9,460 nt of DNA from OMOG01 sp041485845. Its GTDB lineage: Bacteria > Acidobacteriota > Terriglobia > Bryobacterales > Bryobacteraceae. Below, piece after piece: positions 1-7,134 of this stretch. A program made the position numbers and the translations under genes. Position 1 is the first letter of the stretch. Each line of letters opens with the position of its first letter. The stretch is from assembly GCA_041485845.1 (NCBI GenBank), contig JBGPKH010000339.1, positions 1 to 9,460 on the forward strand. Direction: 5' to 3'. The notes beneath the pieces are model-generated. The model was not told the origin of the DNA. It searched no databases and was given only the letters and a program-made list of their open reading frames with translations.

Positions 1-349
1 CGCGATGCGTGATCCCTTTTCGGTGCGCGGCGTCTAGTGCGTCCAGGATCTGCCGGCCGTACGCCACCGCGGTCTCCACGGGCACGGGTCCCTTGATCGG
101 CTGTCCCTCGACCAACTCCATCACCAGGTAGTTCGGCCCCACGTCGTGCAGCGTGCAGATGTTGGGATGATTCAGCGCGGCGACGGAGCGCGCCTCGCGC
201 TCGAAGCGCTCCGAAAACTGCTCTTTCGAAATCTTGATGGCGACGATGCGATCCAGCCGCGTATCGCGCGCTTTCCAGACTTCCCCCATGCCCCCGGCGC
301 CGATCGGGTCGAGAGTCTCGTAAGGGCCTAGCCGTTCCCCCCGCGTCAT
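1..349 (-). CDS. Ser/Thr protein kinase K1, N-terminal part (runs off the left edge)
   Basis: The minus strand reads 116 codons from ATG at 349 to the window edge without a stop. The product begins MTRGERLGPYE and has the glycine-rich loop GAGGMGEV (about residues 17-24), the VAIK lysine at K39, the alpha-C Glu in RFEREA (about E52), and a hinge-like LVMELVEG near residues 75-82. The sequence leaves the window at ITHR, just before the catalytic HRD Asp. These are Hanks-type kinase subdomains I to VIb, so it should phosphorylate Ser/Thr on unknown proteins. An upstream in-frame stop and AAGG about 7 nt before the ATG support the start. The gene lies 10 bp downstream of the broken paralogue K2 on the same strand and is closely similar to it. 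Whether a membrane helix and propeller follow, as in K4, cannot be seen; that is expected by analogy only. Confidence 0.9.
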   Translation of the reverse strand, partial: MTRGERLGPYETLDPIGAGGMGEVWKARDTRLDRIVAIKISKEQFSERFEREARSVAALNHPNICTLHDVGPNYLVMELVEGQPIKGPVPVETAVAYGRQILDALDAAHRKGITHR

Positions 350-359
350 TGCGTTGCCT

Positions 360-773
360 TCAACACTGCTTCGTCACCAGAATGTTCGCCGGCTTCCGAA
401 GACCACCCGGCCATCGCCGGTGAAGGCCCCGCCCCGGATGGCGCCTCCGGAACGCCTCGAGAATCTGTCCCGCGTATTCGACTGCCGTCCCGATCGTGAG
501 CGGCCCCTTCAGCACCGCACCCTCGATGAACTCCATCACCAGGTAATTCGGTCCGACGTCGTAGAGCTGGCAGATGTGCGGATGATTCAGCGCGGCGACG
601 GCCCGCGCCTCGCGCTCGAAGCGTTCCGAAAACTGCTCTTTGGAAATCTTGATGGCGACCGTGCGATCGAGCCGCGTATCGCGCGCCTTCCACACCTCGC
701 CCATGCCCCCCGCGCCGATGGTCTCGATCGTCTCGTACGGTCCGAGCCGGTCGCCCCGCGCAAAGTTGGCCAT
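360..773 (-). pseudogene. Truncated, mosaic Ser/Thr kinase K2 (137 codons)
   Basis: From ATG at 773 the product (MANFARGDRLGPYE...) matches K1 and K4 closely through residue about 107: glycine loop GAGGMGEV, VAIK lysine K42, alpha-C Glu in RFEREA, and LVMEFIEG. After QILEA the match breaks. Residues about 108-126 (RRRHPGRGLHRRWPGGLRK) replace the expected LDAAHRRGITHRDLK, so the catalytic HRD Asp is absent. Kinase homology then resumes as KPANILVTKQ and stops at TGA 362-360. DFG, the C-lobe, membrane helix and propeller are all missing, so it cannot be a working kinase. In another frame the scrambled patch (plus positions 393-436) resembles a propeller segment of a sister gene (see findings). 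The first half is well preserved and its promoter looks intact, so a stable N-lobe fragment might still be made; that is speculation. Confidence 0.85.
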
Positions 774-781
774 GATCTGGG

Positions 782-790
782 ATTATAGCA
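782..790 (-). promoter_or_regulatory. Extended -10 promoter of K2 (TGCTATAAT)
   Basis: The minus strand reads TGCTATAAT, a perfect TATAAT hexamer (787-782) with the extended TGn element. It lies 8 nt upstream of the K2 ATG (773). The predicted transcript start near 775 would make the message leaderless or nearly so. No good -35 box sits 16-18 nt upstream, which an extended -10 can tolerate. The element occupies the 28-bp gap between the divergent K2 and K3 starts. This is a sequence match only; no transcript data were used. Confidence 0.5.
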
Positions 791-801
791 ACGAAGAGTC
801 C

Positions 802-3444
802 ATGAGCCAGCAACAGACCATTGCGCACTACCGCATCACTTCCAAGCTCGGCGAGGGCGGCATGGGCGCCGTCTACCGCGCCACCGATACCAAGCTCAAT
901 CGCGACGTCGCCATCAAGATCCTCCCCGATTCTTTCGCCAACGACCCCGACCGCCTCGCCCGCTTCACGCGCGAAGCGCAGGTGCTGGCGTCGTTGAATC
1001 ATCCCAACATCGCCGCGATCTACGGCGTGGAAGAGCGCGCGCTGATCATGGAGCTGGTGGAAGGTCCGACCCTTGCCGAACGCATCGCCCAAGGCCCGAT
1101 CCCGCTCGACGAAGCCGTGCCTATCGCCAGGCAGATGGCCGAAGCCCTCGAATACGCCCACGACAAAGGCATCGTCCATCGCGACCTCAAGCCCGCCAAC
1201 GTCAAAGTCACGGAACCCGCGGGCGGGCAGCCGGGCCGCGTGAAGGTCCTCGACTTCGGCCTGGCCAAGGCACTGTCCCCTGAGCTTTCCGCCGCCAATC
1301 CCGCCAATTCCCCCACGCTCAGCATGCGGGCGACGGTCGCCGGCATGATCATGGGCACCGCCGGCTACATGAGCCCCGAGCAGGCCAAGGGCAAGCCGGT
1401 CGATCGCCGCGCGGACATCTGGGCTTTCGGTGTGCTGCTGGTCGAGATGCTCACCGGCCGCGCCATGTACGCGGCCGAGACCATTTCAGAGACCCTGGCG
1501 TCGGTCCTGCTGAAGGAGCCGGACCTCTCCGGACTGCCGGCCCAGACGCCCGCCGCCATCCGGACGCTGATTCGCCGCTGCCTCGATAAGGACCCGCAGC
1601 GCCGCCTCCGCGACATCGGCGAGGCGCGCATCGCCCTGGAGAATCCCGGCGCGGTACCCGAGGCCGTGGCAGCCCGGTCCGCGCCGGCGCGCCGCAGTCC
1701 GTTGCCGTGGATCGCCGCGGGCGTGTGCCTGGCGGCCTTCGCGGTCCTGGCGTTTTTCCACTTCCGCGAATCGCCGCCGGAGACGGCGCAGATCGTATTC
1801 CCGATTGCGCCACCGGAGGGCGGCGCATTCAATTTTCTCGCCCTGTCGCCCGACGGGCGGCAAATCGCCTATTCGGCCGGCGACTCCAGCGGCAAGGTGC
1901 AAATCTGGGTGCGCTCGCTCGCGTCTCTCGCTGCCCGGCCCCTCCCAGGCACCGACGGCGCATCAGGCCTGTTCTGGTCGCCCGACAGCCGCTTTATCGC
2001 TTTCTTCGCCGGTACCCGGCTCCTGAAAGTCGCGGCTTCCGGCGGCCCCACGCAAACCATCTGTGCCATCAATGGCACAGACCGCGGCGGGTCGTGGGGC
2101 CGCGACGGTACCATCCTGATCAGTTACTCAAACCAGGGGTTGTTGTCCGTCCCCGCCTCGGGGGGCGAACCCAAACCCGCAACCGCCCTCGACCGGGCCA
2201 ATGGCGTGCGGGATGTCTCGCACCGCTGGCCCTGGTTCCTGCCGGATGGACGCCATTTTCTTTATGACGCCCGCAGCGCCCGGCCGGACCAGAGCGGCAT
2301 CTACCTGGCGTCTTTGGATTCGCGCGATCCCAGTCACCTGGTGCTTGACGATTCCAACGCGGCTTACTCCGCCGGCTACCTTTTATTTGCCCGCAATGGA
2401 AACTTGATGGCGCAGGCCTTCGATGCCGCCAGTCTGCGGCTTTCCGGCGATGCCGTGCCGGTTGCCGAGCAGGTTGGCCAAGGGCAAATCGCCGATGCCG
2501 CCTATTCGCGATTCTCCGCCTCGGAAAGCGGCGTCCTGGTGTACGACAGCACGGGAGCTTCCGCCAGCCGGCTCACCTGGTTCGACCGCCAGGGGAAGCG
2601 TCTGGGGATGTTGGTAGAACCCGGATTGGGCGGACAGCCGCGAATCTCCCCGGACGGCAAACGCATCGTGGCCAGCCAGGCCGGTTCGGAAATCTATCTG
2701 GTCGACGTAGGGCGCGACGTTTCCACCCGCTTCACCTTCAACAAGGGGGTGAACATGTTCCCGGCATGGTCGCCGGATGGCCACCGCGTTTACTACGCGT
2801 CCGCCGCGGCGGGATCGTTCGACCTGTACTGGAAGTCCGCCGACATGTCGGGACCGGAGGAGCTGCTTCTCAGATCGGAGATCTCGAAGTATCCCACCGA
2901 TGTCTCGCCGGACGGCCGCTTCCTGATGTTCAGCCAGCTTTCGCCGAAGACCGGCATCGATCTGTTCCTGCTGCCGCTCACCGATGCCGGCGGCGACCGG
3001 AAGCCGGTAGCCTTTCTCCAGACTCCTGCCGCCGAGCAGAGCGGAGTTTTTTCGCCCGACGGCAAGTGGGTGGCCTACACTTCCGATGAATCCGGCCGCT
3101 CCGAGATTTACCTGCGTCCGTTTTCCCCGCCCGGGACGGATCGCTCGCAAGCCGGCCAACGGCAGGTCTCCAAAGGCGGGGGCCAGTTCGCCAGATGGCG
3201 CGGCGACAGCCGGGAGCTGTACTATTTCTCGGGCGAGAACAAGATTGCGGCAGTCACCATCGAGACCAGCCCCACCGTACAGATCGGCGTTCCGCGGCCG
3301 TTGTTCGGCGCGTTTCTCTCCATCGCGCAGCGCTTCGCCGTGACCGCCGACGGCCAGCGCTTCCTGATGGCAGCGCCGGTGGGCGAGGCCCACGGAGCGC
3401 CCGCCACGGTCGTGGTGAACTGGACCAAGGCGTTGAAGCCATGA
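802..3444 (+). CDS. Membrane Ser/Thr protein kinase with C-terminal TolB/WD40-like propeller (K3)
   Basis: The product has 880 residues. The kinase domain spans about 10-280: glycine loop GEGGMGAV (17-24), VAIK lysine K39, alpha-C Glu E58, catalytic HRD 126-128 followed by LKPAN, DFG 151-153, a long Ser/Thr-rich activation segment, and SPEQ in place of APE (191-194). All catalytic residues are present. Residues about 303-320 (WIAAGVCLAAFAVLAFF) form one membrane helix. The rest is a propeller with repeated (S)PDG motifs, e.g. LSPDGRQIAY, WSPDSRFIAF, WSPDGHRVYY, FSPDGKWVAYTSDESG. By family this is an inner-membrane signalling kinase with an extracytoplasmic sensor or binding domain; ligand and substrate are unknown. 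I chose ATG 802 (MSQQQTIAHYRIT) because K5 starts homologously and the longer in-frame start at 640 would run antisense through K2. A weak GAAGAG precedes it. The 3' end converges on K4. Confidence 0.93.
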   Translation: MSQQQTIAHYRITSKLGEGGMGAVYRATDTKLNRDVAIKILPDSFANDPDRLARFTREAQVLASLNHPNIAAIYGVEERALIMELVEGPTLAERIAQGPIPLDEAVPIARQMAEALEYAHDKGIVHRDLKPANVKVTEPAGGQPGRVKVLDFGLAKALSPELSAANPANSPTLSMRATVAGMIMGTAGYMSPEQAKGKPVDRRADIWAFGVLLVEMLTGRAMYAAETISETLASVLLKEPDLSGLPAQTPAAIRTLIRRCLDKDPQRRLRDIGEARIALENPGAVPEAVAARSAPARRSPLPWIAAGVCLAAFAVLAFFHFRESPPETAQIVFPIAPPEGGAFNFLALSPDGRQIAYSAGDSSGKVQIWVRSLASLAARPLPGTDGASGLFWSPDSRFIAFFAGTRLLKVAASGGPTQTICAINGTDRGGSWGRDGTILISYSNQGLLSVPASGGEPKPATALDRANGVRDVSHRWPWFLPDGRHFLYDARSARPDQSGIYLASLDSRDPSHLVLDDSNAAYSAGYLLFARNGNLMAQAFDAASLRLSGDAVPVAEQVGQGQIADAAYSRFSASESGVLVYDSTGASASRLTWFDRQGKRLGMLVEPGLGGQPRISPDGKRIVASQAGSEIYLVDVGRDVSTRFTFNKGVNMFPAWSPDGHRVYYASAAAGSFDLYWKSADMSGPEELLLRSEISKYPTDVSPDGRFLMFSQLSPKTGIDLFLLPLTDAGGDRKPVAFLQTPAAEQSGVFSPDGKWVAYTSDESGRSEIYLRPFSPPGTDRSQAGQRQVSKGGGQFARWRGDSRELYYFSGENKIAAVTIETSPTVQIGVPRPLFGAFLSIAQRFAVTADGQRFLMAAPVGEAHGAPATVVVNWTKALKP

Positions 3445-3445
3445 C

Positions 3446-3460
3446 GCCGCCCTCCGCGGC
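3446..3460 (+). terminator. Short GC hairpin just after the K3 stop
   Basis: GCCGC and GCGGC form a perfect 5-bp stem around a CCTCC loop, starting 2 nt after the K3 TGA, in the 48-bp gap between convergent K3 and K4. No T-run follows on either strand, so it is not a classical intrinsic terminator. It may only slow polymerase or may be chance in GC-rich DNA. Confidence 0.25.
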
Positions 3461-3469
3461 TCGCGCGTT

Positions 3470-3496
3470 CTACACTTCACCCATGCCCCGCGTCAC
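3470..3496 (-). pseudogene. Fossil start of a K1-like kinase downstream of K4
   Basis: Right after the K4 stop, the minus strand reads GTG ACG CGG GGC ATG GGT GAA GTG TAG, that is V-T-R-G-M-G-E-V-stop, with the GTG overlapping the K4 TGA. The first part matches the K1 start (TGACGCGGGG); the second matches the kinase glycine loop (GGMGEV). The 16-mer acttcacccatgcccc (plus strand, 3474-3489) also occurs inside K4 at 6017-6032. The pattern fits a K1-type kinase start that lost about 48 bp in frame between two G-runs, with the following TGG (Trp) now TAG. Weaker similarity continues (NARA for KARD) to about 3460, and the gene then disappears. It is too short to be functional. Confidence 0.6.
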
Positions 3497-6096
3497 TGCC
3501 CCACCGCTCCCCTCTTCAACAGCGCCGGCCAGTTGACGATCACGGTCAGCGGCTGGCCGGTCTGTCCCAGCGTGGCGCGCACCAGGAAGCGCTGGCCATC
3601 GGGGGTGGCCTCATAGGGACTCCAGCCGATGTCACTTGCGGGCAGCGGGAACAATTCGCGCGGGGCGGACGGTTCCACGGAATCCGCTTCCATTTTGAGG
3701 CTCACCACCATCAGCTTATAGTCGAGCGACACATAGAAAATCTCGCGCCCGCCGGCGCCCCATTGCGGATATTGCCCCCCGCCCGTCGAAATCTGAAATT
3801 TGCCGAGCGGCTCCGGGAAAGCCTGGATGTAGACCTCGTACCGGCCGGTATCGTCCGACTGGTAGGCCACCCAGCGCGGGGAGGCTTCCGGCGAGAAGCG
3901 GCCCCAGTACTCATTGGACGGTGTTTGCAGGTAGGCCCTCGGCGCAGTGCCGGGAGTTGGCTTGCCTTCGGGGGTAACGGGAAGAACCCACAGGTCCCGT
4001 TGGGTCTCGGGAGCGACTTCATAAAACAGGAGCCAGCGCCCATCGCGCGACCAGTCGTTGGCTAACTGATTGTTTCGCGACTGGGTGAGCCGCTCCTCGT
4101 TTCGGCCCCCCCTGGACCCCTTGCGCAACAGGTTCCGCACTACGCCGGAGCTAAACACAATCGTCCGGCCATCGGGCGACCAGACGGGGTAAACGCTAAA
4201 GCTCGAATTGGAGGTGAACAGGCTGGCAATGCCGCGCTCAGCCTCCAGCAGCCAGAGATCGGTGCGCCCAGGCCGGTCACGTGACGCGGCCACGCGCCGT
4301 CCGTCAGCCGACAGCCGGAAGCCGCCGTACTCGCCTGGTTCACCCACCACTCCCAGCGGCTTTCCTGTCCGGTCGAGCCAGGTGAATTGGCTCGAAGTGC
4401 TGGAAGCGCTGTACAGCAGCACCCCGCTGGCCGAGACCGCGCCGATCTGACCCAGGATCCCGATTTTGGCCACCGGATCGGCCACCGGACGCGGTTCGCC
4501 GGCGAGTTTGAGCGTTCCCGGGTCAAACTCCTGGGCGACCAATGTCGAGCCGCGCAGCCAAAGGAGGTAGCCCTTGCCATCGCCGCCGGGCGCGTACACC
4601 GCATTGGTGTCTGTGGTCAACAGGCGTACTCGTTCCCCGGGCTTGGCGAGCGAGGCCGCATAGATGCCGGTGTTCGCGGACTTCTCGCTTTGGACGAAGT
4701 ACAAGAGGCGGCCGCCGGGAAGCACCTGCGGCCAGCGATGGGCGCCCTCGCCGCGCGAGGCATCGAGCGTGGTCATCTGTGAGGGCGTTCCGCCGGATGC
4801 GGGGATTTGGAACAAACCGGACGCCAACGTTCCAAACAGGATGCGGCCGTCGACGCTCCACGCCCCGCCGCGGCGTACAGCCACGTCGCAGATCGCCACC
4901 GGCGGCCCGCCCGCAAGATCGACTCGCTGCAACTTACTTCCCGTGAAAAAGGCGACTGACTTGTTGTCCGGGGACCAGAAGGGATCGGTAGCGCCTTCGG
5001 TGCCATCGATCAGCCGCGCTGTTGCGCCGTCCAGCGGCCGTACCCACAGCCCGGTCTTCCCGTTACCCGAGGCCACATAGGCTGCCGTCCGGCCGTCGGG
5101 CGACAAGGAGATGCCGCTCCTGATGTTTCCAAAAACAAACCGGCCACCCTCCGGCGGATTGATTTGGAGACGGAATGCACGGCCCTCCGCAGCCGGCTCG
5201 TGGAAGCGCGCCAGGCTCCAACCGGCGATCATCGAACCGATCGCCAGAGTAGCCGCTGCGATCCACCGCCACTGCCGGCCCGGCTTGATTGCGGCCGCAG
5301 GGGGCGGCTGCTCCATCGCCCAGGTGAGCGCTGCCTTCAGGTCGCGCGCGGTTTGAAACCGCTGATCCGGATCCTTCGCCAGCGACCGACGCACGATCCG
5401 CTCCAGGGGCGGCGCGGCTGTAAGCGGCGCCGGCGGGCGCTCCAGAATCGCCGCGATCACGCTGGCCGCATTCTCCCCTTCAAACGCGCGCTTCCCCGTC
5501 AGCATCTCGTACAACACGCAGCCGAAGGCGAACAGGTCGCTGCGCGCGTCGGTCTCCTTCCCCTGCAACTGCTCCGGCGCCATGTATTGCAGCGTCCCGA
5601 GGATCTGCCCCTGCGTCGTCAGAGCCTGCGTCAATGTCGCATCGCCGGCTCCTGGGAGCGGACCGGCTTGCTTGGCCAGCCCGAAGTCCAGCAGCTTGAT
5701 CCCCTGTTTCGTGACCAGGATGTTGGCCGGCTTGAGATCGCGATGCGTGATGCCCCTCCGGTGCGCCGCGTCCAGGGCTTCCAGAATCTGCTCAGCATAT
5801 TCCAAGGCCTTCTCGATCGGTAGTGGGCCCTTGAGCGGCACACCCTCGATAAATTCCATCACCAGGTAGTTCGGTCCGACATCGTAAAGCTGACAGATGT
5901 TCGGATGATTCAGCGCGGCGGCGGCGCGCGCCTCACGCTCGAAGCGTTCCGAAAACTGCTCTTTGCAGATTTTGATGGCGACGATGCGATCGAGGCGGGT
6001 ATCCCGAGCTTTCCAGACTTCACCCATGCCCCCCGCGCCGATAGCCGCGAGGCTTTCGTACGGGCCGAGCCGTTCGCCCGGCGTAAAGCTGGACAT
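3493..6096 (-). CDS. Membrane Ser/Thr protein kinase with C-terminal TolB/WD40-like propeller (K4)
   Basis: The product has 867 residues and starts at ATG 6096 (MSSFTPGERLGPYE). The kinase domain spans about 13-260: glycine loop GAGGMGEV (20-27), VAIK lysine K42, alpha-C Glu E55, HRD 118-120 with LKPAN, DFG 137-139, and APE 173-175 within YMAPEQLQGK. All catalytic residues are present. A membrane helix lies at about 277-296 (WIAAATLAIGSMIAGWSLA), followed by a propeller of about 560 residues with motifs such as LSPDGRTAAY, WSPDNKSVAFF, WSPDGRTIVF and FSPEASPRWVAYQSDDTG, ending VIVNWPALLKR like K3. The predicted role is an inner-membrane Ser/Thr kinase receptor, with the propeller outside the cytoplasm; ligand and targets are unknown. 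It is divergent from the broken K5, convergent with K3, and the intact member of the VWKARDTRLDR subfamily to which K1 and K2 belong. A TATGAT -10 lies 10 nt upstream, giving a very short leader. Confidence 0.94.
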   Translation of the reverse strand: MSSFTPGERLGPYESLAAIGAGGMGEVWKARDTRLDRIVAIKICKEQFSERFEREARAAAALNHPNICQLYDVGPNYLVMEFIEGVPLKGPLPIEKALEYAEQILEALDAAHRRGITHRDLKPANILVTKQGIKLLDFGLAKQAGPLPGAGDATLTQALTTQGQILGTLQYMAPEQLQGKETDARSDLFAFGCVLYEMLTGKRAFEGENAASVIAAILERPPAPLTAAPPLERIVRRSLAKDPDQRFQTARDLKAALTWAMEQPPPAAAIKPGRQWRWIAAATLAIGSMIAGWSLARFHEPAAEGRAFRLQINPPEGGRFVFGNIRSGISLSPDGRTAAYVASGNGKTGLWVRPLDGATARLIDGTEGATDPFWSPDNKSVAFFTGSKLQRVDLAGGPPVAICDVAVRRGGAWSVDGRILFGTLASGLFQIPASGGTPSQMTTLDASRGEGAHRWPQVLPGGRLLYFVQSEKSANTGIYAASLAKPGERVRLLTTDTNAVYAPGGDGKGYLLWLRGSTLVAQEFDPGTLKLAGEPRPVADPVAKIGILGQIGAVSASGVLLYSASSTSSQFTWLDRTGKPLGVVGEPGEYGGFRLSADGRRVAASRDRPGRTDLWLLEAERGIASLFTSNSSFSVYPVWSPDGRTIVFSSGVVRNLLRKGSRGGRNEERLTQSRNNQLANDWSRDGRWLLFYEVAPETQRDLWVLPVTPEGKPTPGTAPRAYLQTPSNEYWGRFSPEASPRWVAYQSDDTGRYEVYIQAFPEPLGKFQISTGGGQYPQWGAGGREIFYVSLDYKLMVVSLKMEADSVEPSAPRELFPLPASDIGWSPYEATPDGQRFLVRATLGQTGQPLTVIVNWPALLKRGAVGQ

Positions 6097-6106
6097 GATC
6101 TATTGA

Positions 6107-6112
6107 ATCATA
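6107..6112 (-). promoter_or_regulatory. Candidate -10 box of K4 (TATGAT)
   Basis: The minus strand has TATGAT with 10 nt between it and the K4 ATG (6096). Transcription would start near 6100, giving almost no leader, the same arrangement as the K2 promoter. The sequence around the two starts is related (both plus-strand readings begin CATGATCT directly from the start codon). No convincing -35 was found. Confidence 0.4.
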
Positions 6113-6147
6113 TCCAAAAACGGCGGGACGCTCCGATTCCCTGGAAA

Positions 6148-6156
6148 TGATAGAAT
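6148..6156 (+). promoter_or_regulatory. Candidate extended -10 of the K5 pseudogene (TGATAGAAT)
   Basis: The plus strand reads TGATAGAAT, a TGn element with TAGAAT (one mismatch to TATAAT), 16-24 nt before the two ATGs at 6173 and 6181. It would drive the decayed plus-strand kinase K5. No matching -35 is present. Together with the TATGAT on the other strand it makes an 84-bp divergent promoter region. Confidence 0.35.
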
Positions 6157-6171
6157 TCCGTATCTGCCGAC

Positions 6172-6187
6172 GATGAGCCGATGAGCC
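6172..6187 (+). repeat. 8-bp tandem duplication GATGAGCC x2 at the K5 start
   Basis: GATGAGCC occurs twice in direct tandem, so the initiator region ATGAGCC is duplicated. K3 has only a single ATGAGCC. The first ATG (6173) hits TGA after three codons; the second (6181) is out of frame with the kinase. This adds to the loss of a proper start for K5. Confidence 0.75.
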
Positions 6188-7035
6188 CCCACAGACCATC
6201 GCGCATTACCGCATCACCGCCAAGCTGGGCGAGGGCGGCATGGGCGCGGTGTATCGCGCCACCGATACCAAACTCGGGCGCGAGGTGGCGTGGAAACTCG
6301 GGAGCGCGTCGCTGGCCGGCGATGCCGACTACATGGCCCGCTTCCAGCGCGAGGCCGAGGTGTTAGCGGCACTCAACCACCCCAACATTGCCACCATTCA
6401 CGGGCTGGAAGAGTCCGGCGGCGTCCGTGCGCTGGTGATGGAACTGGTGGAGGGGCCAACGCTGGCCGGCCGCATCTCGCAGGGCGCCATCCCCCTCGAA
6501 GAGGCCCTCGCGATTGCCAGGCAAATCGCGGAAGCGTTGGAATCCGCCCATGAGAAAGGCATCATTCACCGCGACCTGAAGCCGGCCAACGTGAAAGTCA
6601 CACCGCAAGGCGTGGTCAAGGTGCTGGATTTCGGTCTGGCGAAGGCGCTGGCCGGCGACACGCCAGCGGGGGCGACCCCGCCTCTTCTCCCACGCTCACC
6701 ATGCGCGCCACCCTGGCGGGGTGATCATGGGGACCGCGGCCTACATGAGCCCCGAGCAGGCTAAAGGCAGACCGGTGGACCGGCGAACCGACATCTGGGC
6801 GTTCGGCGTCGTGCAGTTCGAGATGCTGGCGGGCAAGCTTCTCTTCACCGGCGATACCGCCGCGGAAACGCCGGCCTCCGTGATGAAGGAAACGGTCTCG
6901 CTCGACCGCCTTCCTGCCGCCACGCCTCCGGCGATCCGTCAACTGATCGGGCGATGCCTGGAGCGCGATCTACGCTGCCGGCTCCAGCACATCGCGCACG
7001 CTCCAGCCCGACTTTTGCAAATCTGGGGGGTATAG
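6181..7035 (+). pseudogene. Frameshifted and truncated Ser/Thr kinase K5
   Basis: This paralogue of K3 is split over three frames. From about 6192 the kinase frame reads TIAHYRITAKLGEGGMGAVYRATDTKLG, an AWK lysine, ARFQREAEV, HRDLKPAN and DFGLAKA, but its expected ATG (6181) is 1 nt out of frame. Near 6668-6683 the reading shifts to ASSPTLTMRATLAG, and at 6719-6721 it shifts again to VIMGTAAYMSPEQAKGRPVDRR. Each shift fits loss of one base in a C- or G-run. The last frame continues to ...IRQLIGRCLERD, then diverges and ends at TAG 7033-7035, so the membrane helix and propeller present in K3 are absent. An internal ATG (6240) opens a 174-codon frame, but it begins inside the glycine loop. It is divergent from intact K4. 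Base-calling errors could explain the frameshifts but not the lost C-terminal half. Confidence 0.85.
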
Positions 7036-7128
7036 CTGGGTATAGCACCGGCGGACGGCCTCCGGATGCCTGTCAAATAAGGCTTTCGCCTCAATTGTGC
7101 GCCCTCCTATTGCCAGATGAAAGAACAT
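6970..7128 (-). CDS. Hypothetical 52-residue protein or gene remnant
   Basis: A minus-strand ORF starts at ATG 7128 (MFFHLAIGGRTIEAKALFDR) and ends in SGWSVRDVLEPAA. Its composition looks protein-like (charged helical stretch AKALFDRHPEAVRRCY, then QLYPPDLQKSGW), unlike the Arg/Pro-rich antisense frames nearby. I do not recognise the family. No Shine-Dalgarno precedes the ATG; an AGGAGG lies inside the ORF at about 7103-7108, followed after 7 nt by ATT, so the true start is uncertain. Its 3' end overlaps the last 66 bp of the antisense K5 remnant. It lies 46 bp downstream of the second TadE stop on the same strand and could be an operon tail, or the end of an older gene cut by rearrangement. 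Confidence 0.4.
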   Translation of the reverse strand: MFFHLAIGGRTIEAKALFDRHPEAVRRCYTQLYPPDLQKSGWSVRDVLEPAA

Positions 7129-7134
7129 AACATA

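Noticed and set aside
640..801. A start for K3 at ATG 640, giving 934 residues
   Set aside because: The extra 54 codons lie antisense to the conserved K2 N-lobe and do not resemble a kinase leader. ATG 802 gives the MSQQQTIAHYRIT start that K5 also shows in decayed form.
346..1179. A 277-codon minus-strand frame across K2 and the 5' end of K3
   Set aside because: It is the shadow of K3 and K2 in another frame, with Arg/Gly/His-rich low-quality composition and no domain. Only its part in the 390-440 patch was informative.
2383..3480. A 365-codon minus-strand frame opposite K3
   Set aside because: It is antisense to the well-conserved propeller of K3. Such long shadow frames are common in high-GC DNA and this one shows no recognisable motif.
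4140..5356. Several 80-150 codon plus- and minus-strand frames within K4
   Set aside because: They overlap a gene with clear kinase and propeller motifs and have Arg/Pro/Ala-rich shadow composition.
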